DNA of 63,664 bases from CBFHWU01 sp965659665 (GTDB taxonomy: Bacteria; Bacteroidota; Bacteroidia; Flavobacteriales; Flavobacteriaceae), in NCBI GenBank assembly GCA_965659665.1, contig CBFHWU010000006.1, forward strand, positions 1 through 63,664, written 5' to 3'. Below the pieces are notes generated by a model. That model did not search any database and was not told the DNA's origin. It saw nothing but the letters and a program-made list of their open reading frames with translations. Each line of letters begins with the position of its first letter. Position 1 is the first letter of the stretch. This document shows, piece after piece, positions 8,508 to 16,569 of the stretch. Both the position numbers and the translations under genes were made by a program.

Positions 8508-9593
8508 ATGATTTTATTTCGCTTACTCGTTTTTTTTTGTGTAATGTTCCAAATTCAAGCACAAACAGTACAATCATTACATCAAACATCCTCTTTTCCT
8601 TTGGGTTCTTCAATTCGTTTCGTTCCTTTCACAAAAGATAAACCCTTGCAGGAGCTACAACAATTTCATTTTGATAGCTATACGGCTGGAAGCGATATGA
8701 AGATGTATAAAATTATTCCACGCGAAGGGATATTTCGTTGGGATCGAGTGGATAGTATTGTGGCTTACACCAAAGCACAACACCAACGGTTGTTTGGACA
8801 TACTTTAATTTGGCATAGTGGTACACCAAAATGGGTAGAAAAAAAAGCCAAAAACAACCCATTATGGCTAGAAAAATTCATGAAAGAATATATACACACC
8901 TATGTGGGCCGTTACCAAGGAAAAGTACATGGCTGGGATGTTGTTAATGAGGGATTTAACACTAAAGGATCTGGATACCGAAAAGAGAGTGTATGGTACC
9001 AAGCAATGGGGAAAGAATATATAGAAAAAGCATTTCGTTATGCTCATGAAGCTGACCCTAAAGCAGTTTTATTTTACAATGATTTCAACATCGAAAGAGA
9101 TACATTGAAATTCAATTCAATGATGAATATGGTCGAAGATTTTCTGCTGCGTGGTGTTCCAATTTCAGGAATTGGATTTCAAATGCATATTCGAATGGAC
9201 ACTCCCAACGACATCATAGCGTATACCTTAAAACGAGCTGCAGAAACTGGATTGCAAATACACTTATCAGAGGTAGATATCATCTTCAATACGCATGACG
9301 ATTCAAAAGGAGGTGGAGTTCAAAACTATCATGAGCTTACGTCAGAAATGAAAATTTTACAATCCCAAAAATACAAAGAACTTGTGCAAATGTATCAAAC
9401 CCTGGTTCCAAAAGAACAACAATACGGCATTACCTTTTGGGGATTTAATGACCGAGATACATGGATCAGAAGATTTTTTAACATGATGGACTGGCCTTGC
9501 ATATATGATGATAATTTGAAACCAAAACCTGCATTATATGGGGTACTTGAGGGCCTAATACAGCCCGAGTTCAGATTCGGGGAATCGCCCTAA
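8508..9593 (+). CDS. GH10 endo-beta-xylanase (secreted)
   Basis: A 361-residue single-domain enzyme with a signal peptide (residues 1-19, ending 'IQAQ'). The GH10 barrel is complete: 'LFGHTLIWHSGTPKW' for the -1 subsite, acid/base E148 in 'WDVVNEGF', nucleophile E255 in 'IHLSEVDI', and the late 'TFWGFNDRDTW' tryptophan. GH10 enzymes cut beta-1,4-xylan (some cut mixed 1,3/1,4-xylan) with retention. No sorting domain is present, so a periplasmic or free secreted location is likely. It is the only glycosidase of the locus on the plus strand, and its last 39 bases overlap the end of the convergent sulfatase gene. Confidence 0.92.
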   Translation: MILFRLLVFFCVMFQIQAQTVQSLHQTSSFPLGSSIRFVPFTKDKPLQELQQFHFDSYTAGSDMKMYKIIPREGIFRWDRVDSIVAYTKAQHQRLFGHTLIWHSGTPKWVEKKAKNNPLWLEKFMKEYIHTYVGRYQGKVHGWDVVNEGFNTKGSGYRKESVWYQAMGKEYIEKAFRYAHEADPKAVLFYNDFNIERDTLKFNSMMNMVEDFLLRGVPISGIGFQMHIRMDTPNDIIAYTLKRAAETGLQIHLSEVDIIFNTHDDSKGGGVQNYHELTSEMKILQSQKYKELVQMYQTLVPKEQQYGITFWGFNDRDTWIRRFFNMMDWPCIYDDNLKPKPALYGVLEGLIQPEFRFGESP

Positions 9594-10961
9594 ATCATCT
9601 GTTAGTGCAATCCACTTTTCAAGCTCTTGCGCCATTTGTTTTTTGATTTTTTTATACTTTTTTTGATCGGCCAAATTGTGAAGTTCATAAGGATCATTTA
9701 GTAAATCATAAAACTCCTCGTTTGCCTTAGGAACCTGAAACCACTTCATTTGGTTTTCATTAAGCTTTCCTTCTTTTAACAACTCCAACATACGACGCAT
9801 CATCGGCATATTTTTACGATATTTAACATCTAAGGCATGAGGCTTTGAGACATGGTAATTTTTGACATATTTGTATTGTTGTGTTTGTACTGCACGTACA
9901 CGATCTACTTGACCGTCAAAACGATCAGATGCAGTTACCAAATAAGTGCGTTCTTTTGGTTGATTAGGACCTATAAAACTTTGTCCTTGTAAATGACTCG
10001 GCTTTTCTATGCCTACAATATTTAAGAGTGTAGGGGCAAAATCAATAAAACTCAACAAACGTCCGTCAAGGGTTCCAGCGAATTGTGCTTTGGGGAACTT
10101 TACAATTAAAGGAACTTTTGTTCCCGATTGATTAATAGCACGTTTGTGTCTCGGAAAAGGTCCTCCATGATCACTGTAAAAGAAAATAAAACTATTGTCA
10201 TATAAGCCATCTTCTTTTAATTGATCAATAATCAGTCCTATTTGTTGATCCATTTTGATAAGGTTGGAATAATTTACAGCCAGATCATGCCGAACAATAG
10301 AATCGTTTGGAAAATAAGGAGGTACATTGACAACTTGAGGATCAATTTCTAGTGTTAGTTTTTGGTTATTCCAGATCTGACTTTCGTGAGTAATGGAAAA
10401 ATTAAAAACAGAAAAGAAAGGTTGATTGTTCTCAGCCGAGCGCCAATGTGCACGAGCATACAAATTATCTTCATTGCAGTACCGCTGATGGCAGGTCACA
10501 TCCCAAGCTTGATCCGAGATCAAAAAATTATAGTCCATTTTATCTCTATTGGTACAAAAATATCCTTCATCTCTCAAATAAGTTGTAAATGCAGGGGTAT
10601 CCTCAGCAGGTTGAGGGGAATATACAGGAATCCCTAATTGAGGTTGGTTTTCGGTAGCTCCATATTGATAGCGATAGGTTCGCATATTATGCGTTCCTAT
10701 AGATGTGGGGTACCTCCCTGTAATAATAGCACTTCGAGCAGGAGAACAAACTGGGGTAGTAGCGTGCATATTCGTATAAACAACACTTTCTTCTGTTAAG
10801 GCTTCCAAGTTGGGAAGCGACAACGTTGAGTCACCATACATGGGGAAGAAATCCACAGATTGGTCTTCACATACCAACCAAATAATATTGGGGGGTTGAT
10901 CTTGAGCTTTACAATAAACTGTTATGCCTAAAACAAAAAATAACCTTATTATTTTTTTCAT
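9555..10961 (-). CDS. S1-family sulfatase, heparan-N-sulfatase-like type (secreted)
   Basis: This 468-residue sulfatase has a signal peptide ending near 'YCKAQ' (residue 20). The formylglycine site is C72-S-P-A-R in 'TTPVCSPARSAIITGRYP', followed by 'YPTSIGTHNMRT'; the metal site closes with 'FFYSDHGGP'. The 'CEDQS' opening and the absence of the 'PHLPF' segment place it apart from the iduronate-like sulfatases here and closer to the sulfatase at 37063. Substrate position (which hydroxyl of which sugar) is not readable. It converges on the GH10 gene with a 39-base coding overlap. Its start ATG lies in the sequence AAATCATGA, which recurs at other starts in this locus. Confidence 0.9.
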   Translation of the reverse strand: MKKIIRLFFVLGITVYCKAQDQPPNIIWLVCEDQSVDFFPMYGDSTLSLPNLEALTEESVVYTNMHATTPVCSPARSAIITGRYPTSIGTHNMRTYRYQYGATENQPQLGIPVYSPQPAEDTPAFTTYLRDEGYFCTNRDKMDYNFLISDQAWDVTCHQRYCNEDNLYARAHWRSAENNQPFFSVFNFSITHESQIWNNQKLTLEIDPQVVNVPPYFPNDSIVRHDLAVNYSNLIKMDQQIGLIIDQLKEDGLYDNSFIFFYSDHGGPFPRHKRAINQSGTKVPLIVKFPKAQFAGTLDGRLLSFIDFAPTLLNIVGIEKPSHLQGQSFIGPNQPKERTYLVTASDRFDGQVDRVRAVQTQQYKYVKNYHVSKPHALDVKYRKNMPMMRRMLELLKEGKLNENQMKWFQVPKANEEFYDLLNDPYELHNLADQKKYKKIKKQMAQELEKWIALTDDLGRFPESELGLY

Positions 10962-11223
10962 GATTTTAAAGTATTAGCTATCACGTAATTCGTTAAGAAG
11001 GTATTAAAACAGAGTCCTTCAATACGTTTCGTTCTTACATGATTGAAATGAATTTTGATGTTTTCTTCTTCTGAATATATTTAAAAAAAAATTAAATCAG
11101 GATCTTTACTTTGGGATATACAATGAATAATCTGATCCTCAAATACAAGGAGTTTAGGAAATTGTTCGACAGGGTTAATCCCAAAAACCCTAAGAATATA
11201 ATTATTAAAAAAAACAATTTTAT

Positions 11224-12804
11224 TCATCCTCTTTGTCCATAAACTCTTTTTATTCGGGCGTCCGTCATGGCCCTCATTTCTTCCAATGACATATCGTCTT
11301 TATATTGTTTTTGAAGGATTTTAATTTGTTGTTTTAACTCCGCTGTAATTGTTTCGTATCCCGATTGACCATACAAGTTACGGACTTCGTGTTGGTCATT
11401 CTCCAAATCAAATAATTCCCATTCATCCATGCTGTAGTAGTAATGAATAAGCTTATATTTCCCAGTACTCACTCCGTAATGAGGCTGAACACGATGCCAA
11501 AAAGGATATTCATAGTAGTGATAATAGATTGCATTACGTGCTTCAAATTTCTCATCAAAAAGTTGTGGTTTAAAGCTTTCTCCTTGAATATCATCTGGGA
11601 CAGATATTCCTGCCAAATCAAGTAACGTTGGCGCAAAGTCAATATTAAGTAATAAATTTTTGTTTTGTGAACCTGCTTTTATTTTTTTTGGATATTTTAT
11701 CATAAACGGCATACGAAAAGAGGGTTCATACATCCAACGCTTGTCAAACCACCCATGTTCTCCTAAGTAAAATCCTTGATCAGAAGTATAAATAACAATG
11801 GTGTTTTCGTCTAACCCATTTTCTTTAAGAAAATCTAACATTTGTCCTACTGCTTTATCTACTCCTGCCACACAACGAAGATAATCTTTAATATACCGTT
11901 GATATTTCCAATTTTTTAACTCAGCGCCTTGCAAACTATCGTGAGGGGTCCAAAATTCACCGTTATTTCCAAAGCGATTATAAGCCCCCAACTCTTTTGG
12001 AGTAAGTCCAGCAGGCGGTGGTACTTTGAGGTCTTTACGGTTCATATGATTCTCAATTTCTAAAGCATTTTGAGAAGCCGCTAAACGTCCTTCATAATCG
12101 TCATTGAATGTTTCGGGTTGAGGTAAGTCACCATCAACAAATAAGTTTTGAAATTCGGGATCCGGACTCCAAGGTCGATGAGGGGCTTTAAATTGATACA
12201 TTAACATAAATGGTTTTTCTTTATCTCGGTTTGATTTCAACCAAGTTAGGGCATCATGAGCAATTTGTGCTGATGAATGACGTTGGGTTTCAATAATGGT
12301 ATCTTTTCCATTTTCAACAAAAACAGGATCAAAATACGTTCCTTGTCCCCCGTGATTGACCATTACTTTGGAATAATCAAAACCTGTTGGAGCGGTGCCC
12401 AAATGCCACTTTCCAATCACAGCCGTTTGGTAGCCAGATTGTTGAAAGAGTTTTGGGAAAGTTTGTTGACTTCCATCAAAATCTCCTCCGCTTTCGTTTT
12501 TGTAAAATCCATTAATATGGCTGTATTTACCTGTGAGAATGGCTGCCCTGCTCGGACCACAAATACTGTTAGTATTGTAGGTTGCATGCATAAGCATCCC
12601 TTCGTTTGCTATACGATCCAAATTTGGAGTCGGAGCCACTTCAGCTAACCAATCTTGATAGGCACTCACGGCACTAACAGCATGATCATCGGACATAATA
12701 AAAACAATATTAGGGGGGTCTTGTGTTTTATTCTTTTGATGAACTACTGCACAACTTACGCTCACCAATGCGGCGATGATGATTAAAATACTAGTACGTT
12801 TCAT
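11224..12804 (-). CDS. S1-family sulfatase, lipoprotein
   Basis: A 526-residue sulfatase with a lipoprotein signal: hydrophobic residues 5-15, then the lipobox 'SVSC' with C18 as the lipid-bearing residue. It therefore sits on a membrane, either periplasm-facing or surface-exposed. The formylglycine motif is C82-G-P-S-R in 'NTNSICGPSRAAILTG', and metal ligands appear in 'FIMSDDHAV' and 'IYTSDQGFYLGEHGW'. The 'KAPHRPW' segment differs from the 'PHLPF' of the iduronate-like group. The C-terminal part ('YYHYYEYPFWHRVQPHYGV') resembles the domain found in glucosamine-6-sulfatase-like enzymes. It begins 1 base after the stop of the next upstream gene at 12806, so the two are coupled. It is the only sulfatase here with a clear lipobox. 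Confidence 0.9.
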   Translation of the reverse strand: MKRTSILIIIAALVSVSCAVVHQKNKTQDPPNIVFIMSDDHAVSAVSAYQDWLAEVAPTPNLDRIANEGMLMHATYNTNSICGPSRAAILTGKYSHINGFYKNESGGDFDGSQQTFPKLFQQSGYQTAVIGKWHLGTAPTGFDYSKVMVNHGGQGTYFDPVFVENGKDTIIETQRHSSAQIAHDALTWLKSNRDKEKPFMLMYQFKAPHRPWSPDPEFQNLFVDGDLPQPETFNDDYEGRLAASQNALEIENHMNRKDLKVPPPAGLTPKELGAYNRFGNNGEFWTPHDSLQGAELKNWKYQRYIKDYLRCVAGVDKAVGQMLDFLKENGLDENTIVIYTSDQGFYLGEHGWFDKRWMYEPSFRMPFMIKYPKKIKAGSQNKNLLLNIDFAPTLLDLAGISVPDDIQGESFKPQLFDEKFEARNAIYYHYYEYPFWHRVQPHYGVSTGKYKLIHYYYSMDEWELFDLENDQHEVRNLYGQSGYETITAELKQQIKILQKQYKDDMSLEEMRAMTDARIKRVYGQRG

Positions 12805-12805
12805 A

Positions 12806-14212
12806 TTATATTTTTATTTTTTGATTTAATAAAAAACTCAAGCTATCAGCGATCTCTTTGTATTCAATTTCGTTGACAACATTGACGGTTTGTAAAGGGT
12901 CTTTTACATTGTTATAGAGCATCCGATCTTGTATCTGCCCTTTTGTATTTTTCCACTCGGCATAATTGAATTTATCTGAAATGAATAAATCACCTTTAGC
13001 AAATCTAGACAGCGCATATTTTTTTATTTCTTTATCTGGACTAATCAAAACAGGAATTAAAGATTCTCCATCAAGCGGTTGAGGCGGATTCAATCCTGTT
13101 ATTTCACAAAGTGTTGGATATATATCAATAAGTTCAGCGTAAGAGGTGGTAGATTCTGCAGGAGTAACGCCAGGAATTTTGATCACTAATGGTACTTTTA
13201 CTTCGGGCATAAATAAATTGTGTTTTGACCAACGATTGTGTTCAGATAAACTAAACCCATTATCACTAGTCAAAATAACAATCGTGTTATCAGAAAGCCC
13301 ATTATCCTCTAAGGACTTAAGAACTTTCCCAATTTGGTGATCGATATAAGACACACAAGCTAAATAGCCATGAATCAATTTTTTGGCCATCGAATCTTTG
13401 ACTTTTTTATCCTTTTCGATATCTCTGTAGTAAGGTAATTCATACCAAATTTGAGCGGCTTTTGGTGCATTTTTGGGGGTAAAATTATTTTTGGGTAAAT
13501 CAATCTCATTATAGTTGTATTGATCCCAGTATTTTGAAGGTGCAGTAAAAGGGAGATGTGGTTTCACAAATCCGCACACCAGTAAAAAGGGGTTTTTTGA
13601 TGTTTTTAACTTATCTAAGTTATCCACAACTTTTTGAGCTAATTTACCATCAAAATAAGATTCGTCAGAAACATCAAGCTGCTCAAAGGCAGGATAATCC
13701 AAGCCGTTTTTTTTATCAATAAAAGTTTGAGGATCTTGATAATCTCTCCACCCTACTCGTAAATCCCATTGAATAGAATCTGATATTTTTTTCTCTGGAG
13801 TCCATAACTGAGTCCAAGAATGAGCCATATCCCTTGGGTTATGGGCAACTTTTCCGTTACTAATCGTGATATAGCCATTTTGTTTAAAATGCTCAGCAAA
13901 TGTTATGGCATCAGGAGTGTCTTTATCCATTCGGGAGGTATAGCCGAGGAATCGATCTTTGTTGGGCCGTATACCAGTCAAAAAACTAGCCCTTGATGCC
14001 CCACAAACTGGCACGTTAACAAAAGCATTATCAAACGCAACAGACTCGGATGATAACTGCTGCATATTGGGAGCAATAATTTCATTTCCAAAATAATCAT
14101 AGAGGTCAGCCCTTAAATCATCAACTAAAAAAATTAATACGTTGGGCTTATTCTCTTGAGAGAAAGAGGCTATTGATAATAAACCTAAAAAAAAAGTCAT
14201 CAAAAATTTCAC
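12806..14212 (-). CDS. S1-family sulfatase, iduronate-2-sulfatase-like, GTG start
   Basis: A 468-residue secreted sulfatase with a signal peptide (residues 1-18). The formylglycine motif is C70-G-A-S-R ('VPVCGASRASFLTG'), with Ala rather than Pro at the third position, as in some iduronate-like enzymes. The 'VKPHLPFTAPSKYWD' and 'LTSDNGFSLSEH' segments belong to the same group as the sulfatases at 6264, 16570 and 35603. The start codon is GTG at 14212, inside a GTGA overlap with the GH3 stop and preceded by a strong GGAGG; the next ATG is four codons in. It is coupled to the GH3 upstream and to the lipoprotein sulfatase downstream. Confidence 0.9.
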   Translation of the reverse strand: MKFLMTFFLGLLSIASFSQENKPNVLIFLVDDLRADLYDYFGNEIIAPNMQQLSSESVAFDNAFVNVPVCGASRASFLTGIRPNKDRFLGYTSRMDKDTPDAITFAEHFKQNGYITISNGKVAHNPRDMAHSWTQLWTPEKKISDSIQWDLRVGWRDYQDPQTFIDKKNGLDYPAFEQLDVSDESYFDGKLAQKVVDNLDKLKTSKNPFLLVCGFVKPHLPFTAPSKYWDQYNYNEIDLPKNNFTPKNAPKAAQIWYELPYYRDIEKDKKVKDSMAKKLIHGYLACVSYIDHQIGKVLKSLEDNGLSDNTIVILTSDNGFSLSEHNRWSKHNLFMPEVKVPLVIKIPGVTPAESTTSYAELIDIYPTLCEITGLNPPQPLDGESLIPVLISPDKEIKKYALSRFAKGDLFISDKFNYAEWKNTKGQIQDRMLYNNVKDPLQTVNVVNEIEYKEIADSLSFLLNQKIKI

Positions 14213-16566
14213 AAGCTTACCTCCATTTTGTTGAGTACTTCAATTTCGATGGATTGAAGATCTTTAGTTCGAGAAGAATTTCCAACCATAAGTGAAAATT
14301 TACCAGGTTCAACCACATAATTCATGTTTAAATCGTAAAAAGCTAACATCTCAGGTTTGATCATAAAACGTACTTCTTTGGATTCACCCGGTTGTAACGA
14401 CACACGCTGATAGCCTTTGAGCTCCTTAACCGGTCGAGTTACACTGCTGAACAAATCCCTCACATACAATTGAACCACTTCTTCTGCTTCAACTGATCCA
14501 GTATTGGTTATTGTTACCGATAAAATCTCTGTTTGATCGGAAGAAAGAGTAGCATTTGAAAGTGATGGAGCTGAAATAGAAAAATCAGTATAACTCAATC
14601 CAAAACCAAAGGGATAGAGAGGAGCTGTTTTTTCAAAAGCATATTTGTGTTTATAATTACTAGGTTTATGATTATACACCATTTGTAGCTGACCCACCGA
14701 TCTTGGAACTGTAAGAGGTAATTTTCCACTGGGGCTCAATTCGCCAAATAATATTTTGGCGAGCGATAACCCACCCATACTCCCAGGTTCCCATGCATGA
14801 ACAATGGCTGGAATATGATCTTGAATCCACGGTTCACCAACGGGTTTTCCACTGACATAAACCACTACCACATTGGAGTTTTGTTGGCTAATACTTTGAA
14901 TTAAATCGATTTGTTTTCCTGGCAATTTTATATCAGCTCGAGCTTTGTTTTCCCCAGCTGTTTTGTCTCTACTTCTACCACCTTCCCAGTCGTAACGCAG
15001 CGAATTATCCCCAACAACAACGACCACGAAATCATACTCTTTTGAACGTTGCGCAGCTTCTTCAATTTTGCTCGCTTGTATTTCTCTTATTTTCTGTCCA
15101 GAATCGAAAAAGTCGACGTCATAATTATGGGGCTTAGAAATTTTTTCTAGACCCTCCAAAATAGTGATTACATTTTCTGCAGGTTGTTCAAAATGCCAAT
15201 CTCCAAGTGTGGTGCTATTATTTGCATTAGGACCCGTCACTAAAATTCTTTTTGGTGCATCTGTTTTTTTAAAAGGCAACAAGTTTTTATTTTTTAATAA
15301 TGTAATAGACTTATCTGAAATTTCTAGGGATTTGTTCTTGTGGCTCTCTATAAAAACATGCTCCTCGATTTGATTTTTATCTACCATTCGCTGTTCAAAA
15401 AGCCCGAGTTGAAATTTTGCATATAAAATTTTGGCACAAGCCTCATTAACTCTATCAATGGACAACTGACCTTCATTAACCAAGGCAACCACATGATCAA
15501 AGAATTTTGGTCCGTGCATATTCATATCCATTCCCGCGTCAACCGACAAAAAAGATGCTTCTTTATAGTTTTTAGCAATTCGATGATATTCCCAAATTCT
15601 TTTGACATCGTACCAGTCACTAACATAAAACCCACCAAATCCCCATTGGTTTCTCAACACATCAGTCATCAGTTCTTTATGCATATGGCATGGGATTCCA
15701 TTTAATTCGTTGTGCGCGGCCATAATAGTATACACACCAGCATCGATAGCTTTTTTGTATGGAGGGAGATGAACTTCATAAAGTGTACGTTTTGAAACGT
15801 CCATCGGAGAAATATTTAATCCGTTTAAAGGTTCAGCTCCAGCGATCATGTGTTTAGCACAAGCGATGACATTAAATTTTTCCGAAAAATCATTTCCTTG
15901 AAAACCACGAATCATAGCAGCGCCCATCTCGCCAACCAAAAAGGGATCTTCGCCAAAGGTTTCTCCCACTCTACCCCATCTCGGATCTCTGGAAACATCA
16001 ACATTAGGAGTAAATGCCCAATGAGACCCCGTGGCCCTCATCTCTCTTGCCGATTGTTGAGCGACATCAAAAGCAAATTTATTTTCAAAAGTTGCCGCAA
16101 TAGAAATGGGTGAAGGATATACCGTGGTACCCGACACCATCGCGTTTCCATGAATGGCATCAATTCCGATAAGTAGTGGAATTTTAAGCTTTGATTGCAA
16201 TGTAAATGATTGTAAATAGTTGGCTTCATCCGGATCAAGAACATGTAAGAAGGAACCTATTTTACCTTCTACTATTTCATTCGTAATTTGTGTTGCCGAA
16301 ATATTATACTGTGCCAAAGCATCAGTGTTTAACTTAGTGAGTTCATCAAGAGTTAGATTTGGATTCTTATCTTCTTTCAAAAGATATTTCAGTCCTACAT
16401 ATTGACACATTTGACCCACCTTTTCTTCCAATGTCATGATGGACATTAAGTCCTCAACTCTTTCTTGAGATGGCATCTGAGGATCTAAATAAAGAGGAGA
16501 ATTCGATTGTTGAGAGAAACTAAAATCTACGATGAATAATAAAAATAATACAAATTTAAATTTCAT
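14209..16566 (-). CDS. GH3 beta-glycosidase, probable beta-xylosidase
   Basis: A 785-residue exo-glycosidase with a signal peptide ending 'FSFSQ' (residue 19). The barrel carries 'CAKHMIAG' and the nucleophile D317 in 'YVSDWYD'. The alpha/beta sandwich has 'VVVVGDNSLRYDWEGGRSRD' and 'VVYVSGKPVGEPW', and a fibronectin-like C-terminal domain begins near residue 680 ('EEVVQLYVRD'). Length and domain order are those of BglX-type enzymes. GH3 covers beta-glucosidases and beta-xylosidases; in a locus with three GH10s, XylA and XylB, release of xylose from short oligomers in the periplasm is the likely job. It lies 3 bases from the sulfatase-xylanase fusion upstream and overlaps the next sulfatase. 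Confidence 0.9.
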   Translation of the reverse strand: MKFKFVLFLLFIVDFSFSQQSNSPLYLDPQMPSQERVEDLMSIMTLEEKVGQMCQYVGLKYLLKEDKNPNLTLDELTKLNTDALAQYNISATQITNEIVEGKIGSFLHVLDPDEANYLQSFTLQSKLKIPLLIGIDAIHGNAMVSGTTVYPSPISIAATFENKFAFDVAQQSAREMRATGSHWAFTPNVDVSRDPRWGRVGETFGEDPFLVGEMGAAMIRGFQGNDFSEKFNVIACAKHMIAGAEPLNGLNISPMDVSKRTLYEVHLPPYKKAIDAGVYTIMAAHNELNGIPCHMHKELMTDVLRNQWGFGGFYVSDWYDVKRIWEYHRIAKNYKEASFLSVDAGMDMNMHGPKFFDHVVALVNEGQLSIDRVNEACAKILYAKFQLGLFEQRMVDKNQIEEHVFIESHKNKSLEISDKSITLLKNKNLLPFKKTDAPKRILVTGPNANNSTTLGDWHFEQPAENVITILEGLEKISKPHNYDVDFFDSGQKIREIQASKIEEAAQRSKEYDFVVVVVGDNSLRYDWEGGRSRDKTAGENKARADIKLPGKQIDLIQSISQQNSNVVVVYVSGKPVGEPWIQDHIPAIVHAWEPGSMGGLSLAKILFGELSPSGKLPLTVPRSVGQLQMVYNHKPSNYKHKYAFEKTAPLYPFGFGLSYTDFSISAPSLSNATLSSDQTEILSVTITNTGSVEAEEVVQLYVRDLFSSVTRPVKELKGYQRVSLQPGESKEVRFMIKPEMLAFYDLNMNYVVEPGKFSLMVGNSSRTKDLQSIEIEVLNKMEVSL
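14219..14224 (-). promoter_or_regulatory. Shine-Dalgarno sequence before a GTG start
   Basis: On the minus strand GGAGGT stands 6 bases before the GTG of the sulfatase at 14212, inside the end of the GH3 coding region. Strong Shine-Dalgarno sequences are uncommon in Bacteroidota, so this one decides the non-ATG start and suggests coupled re-initiation. Confidence 0.55.
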
Positions 16567-16569
16567 GAT

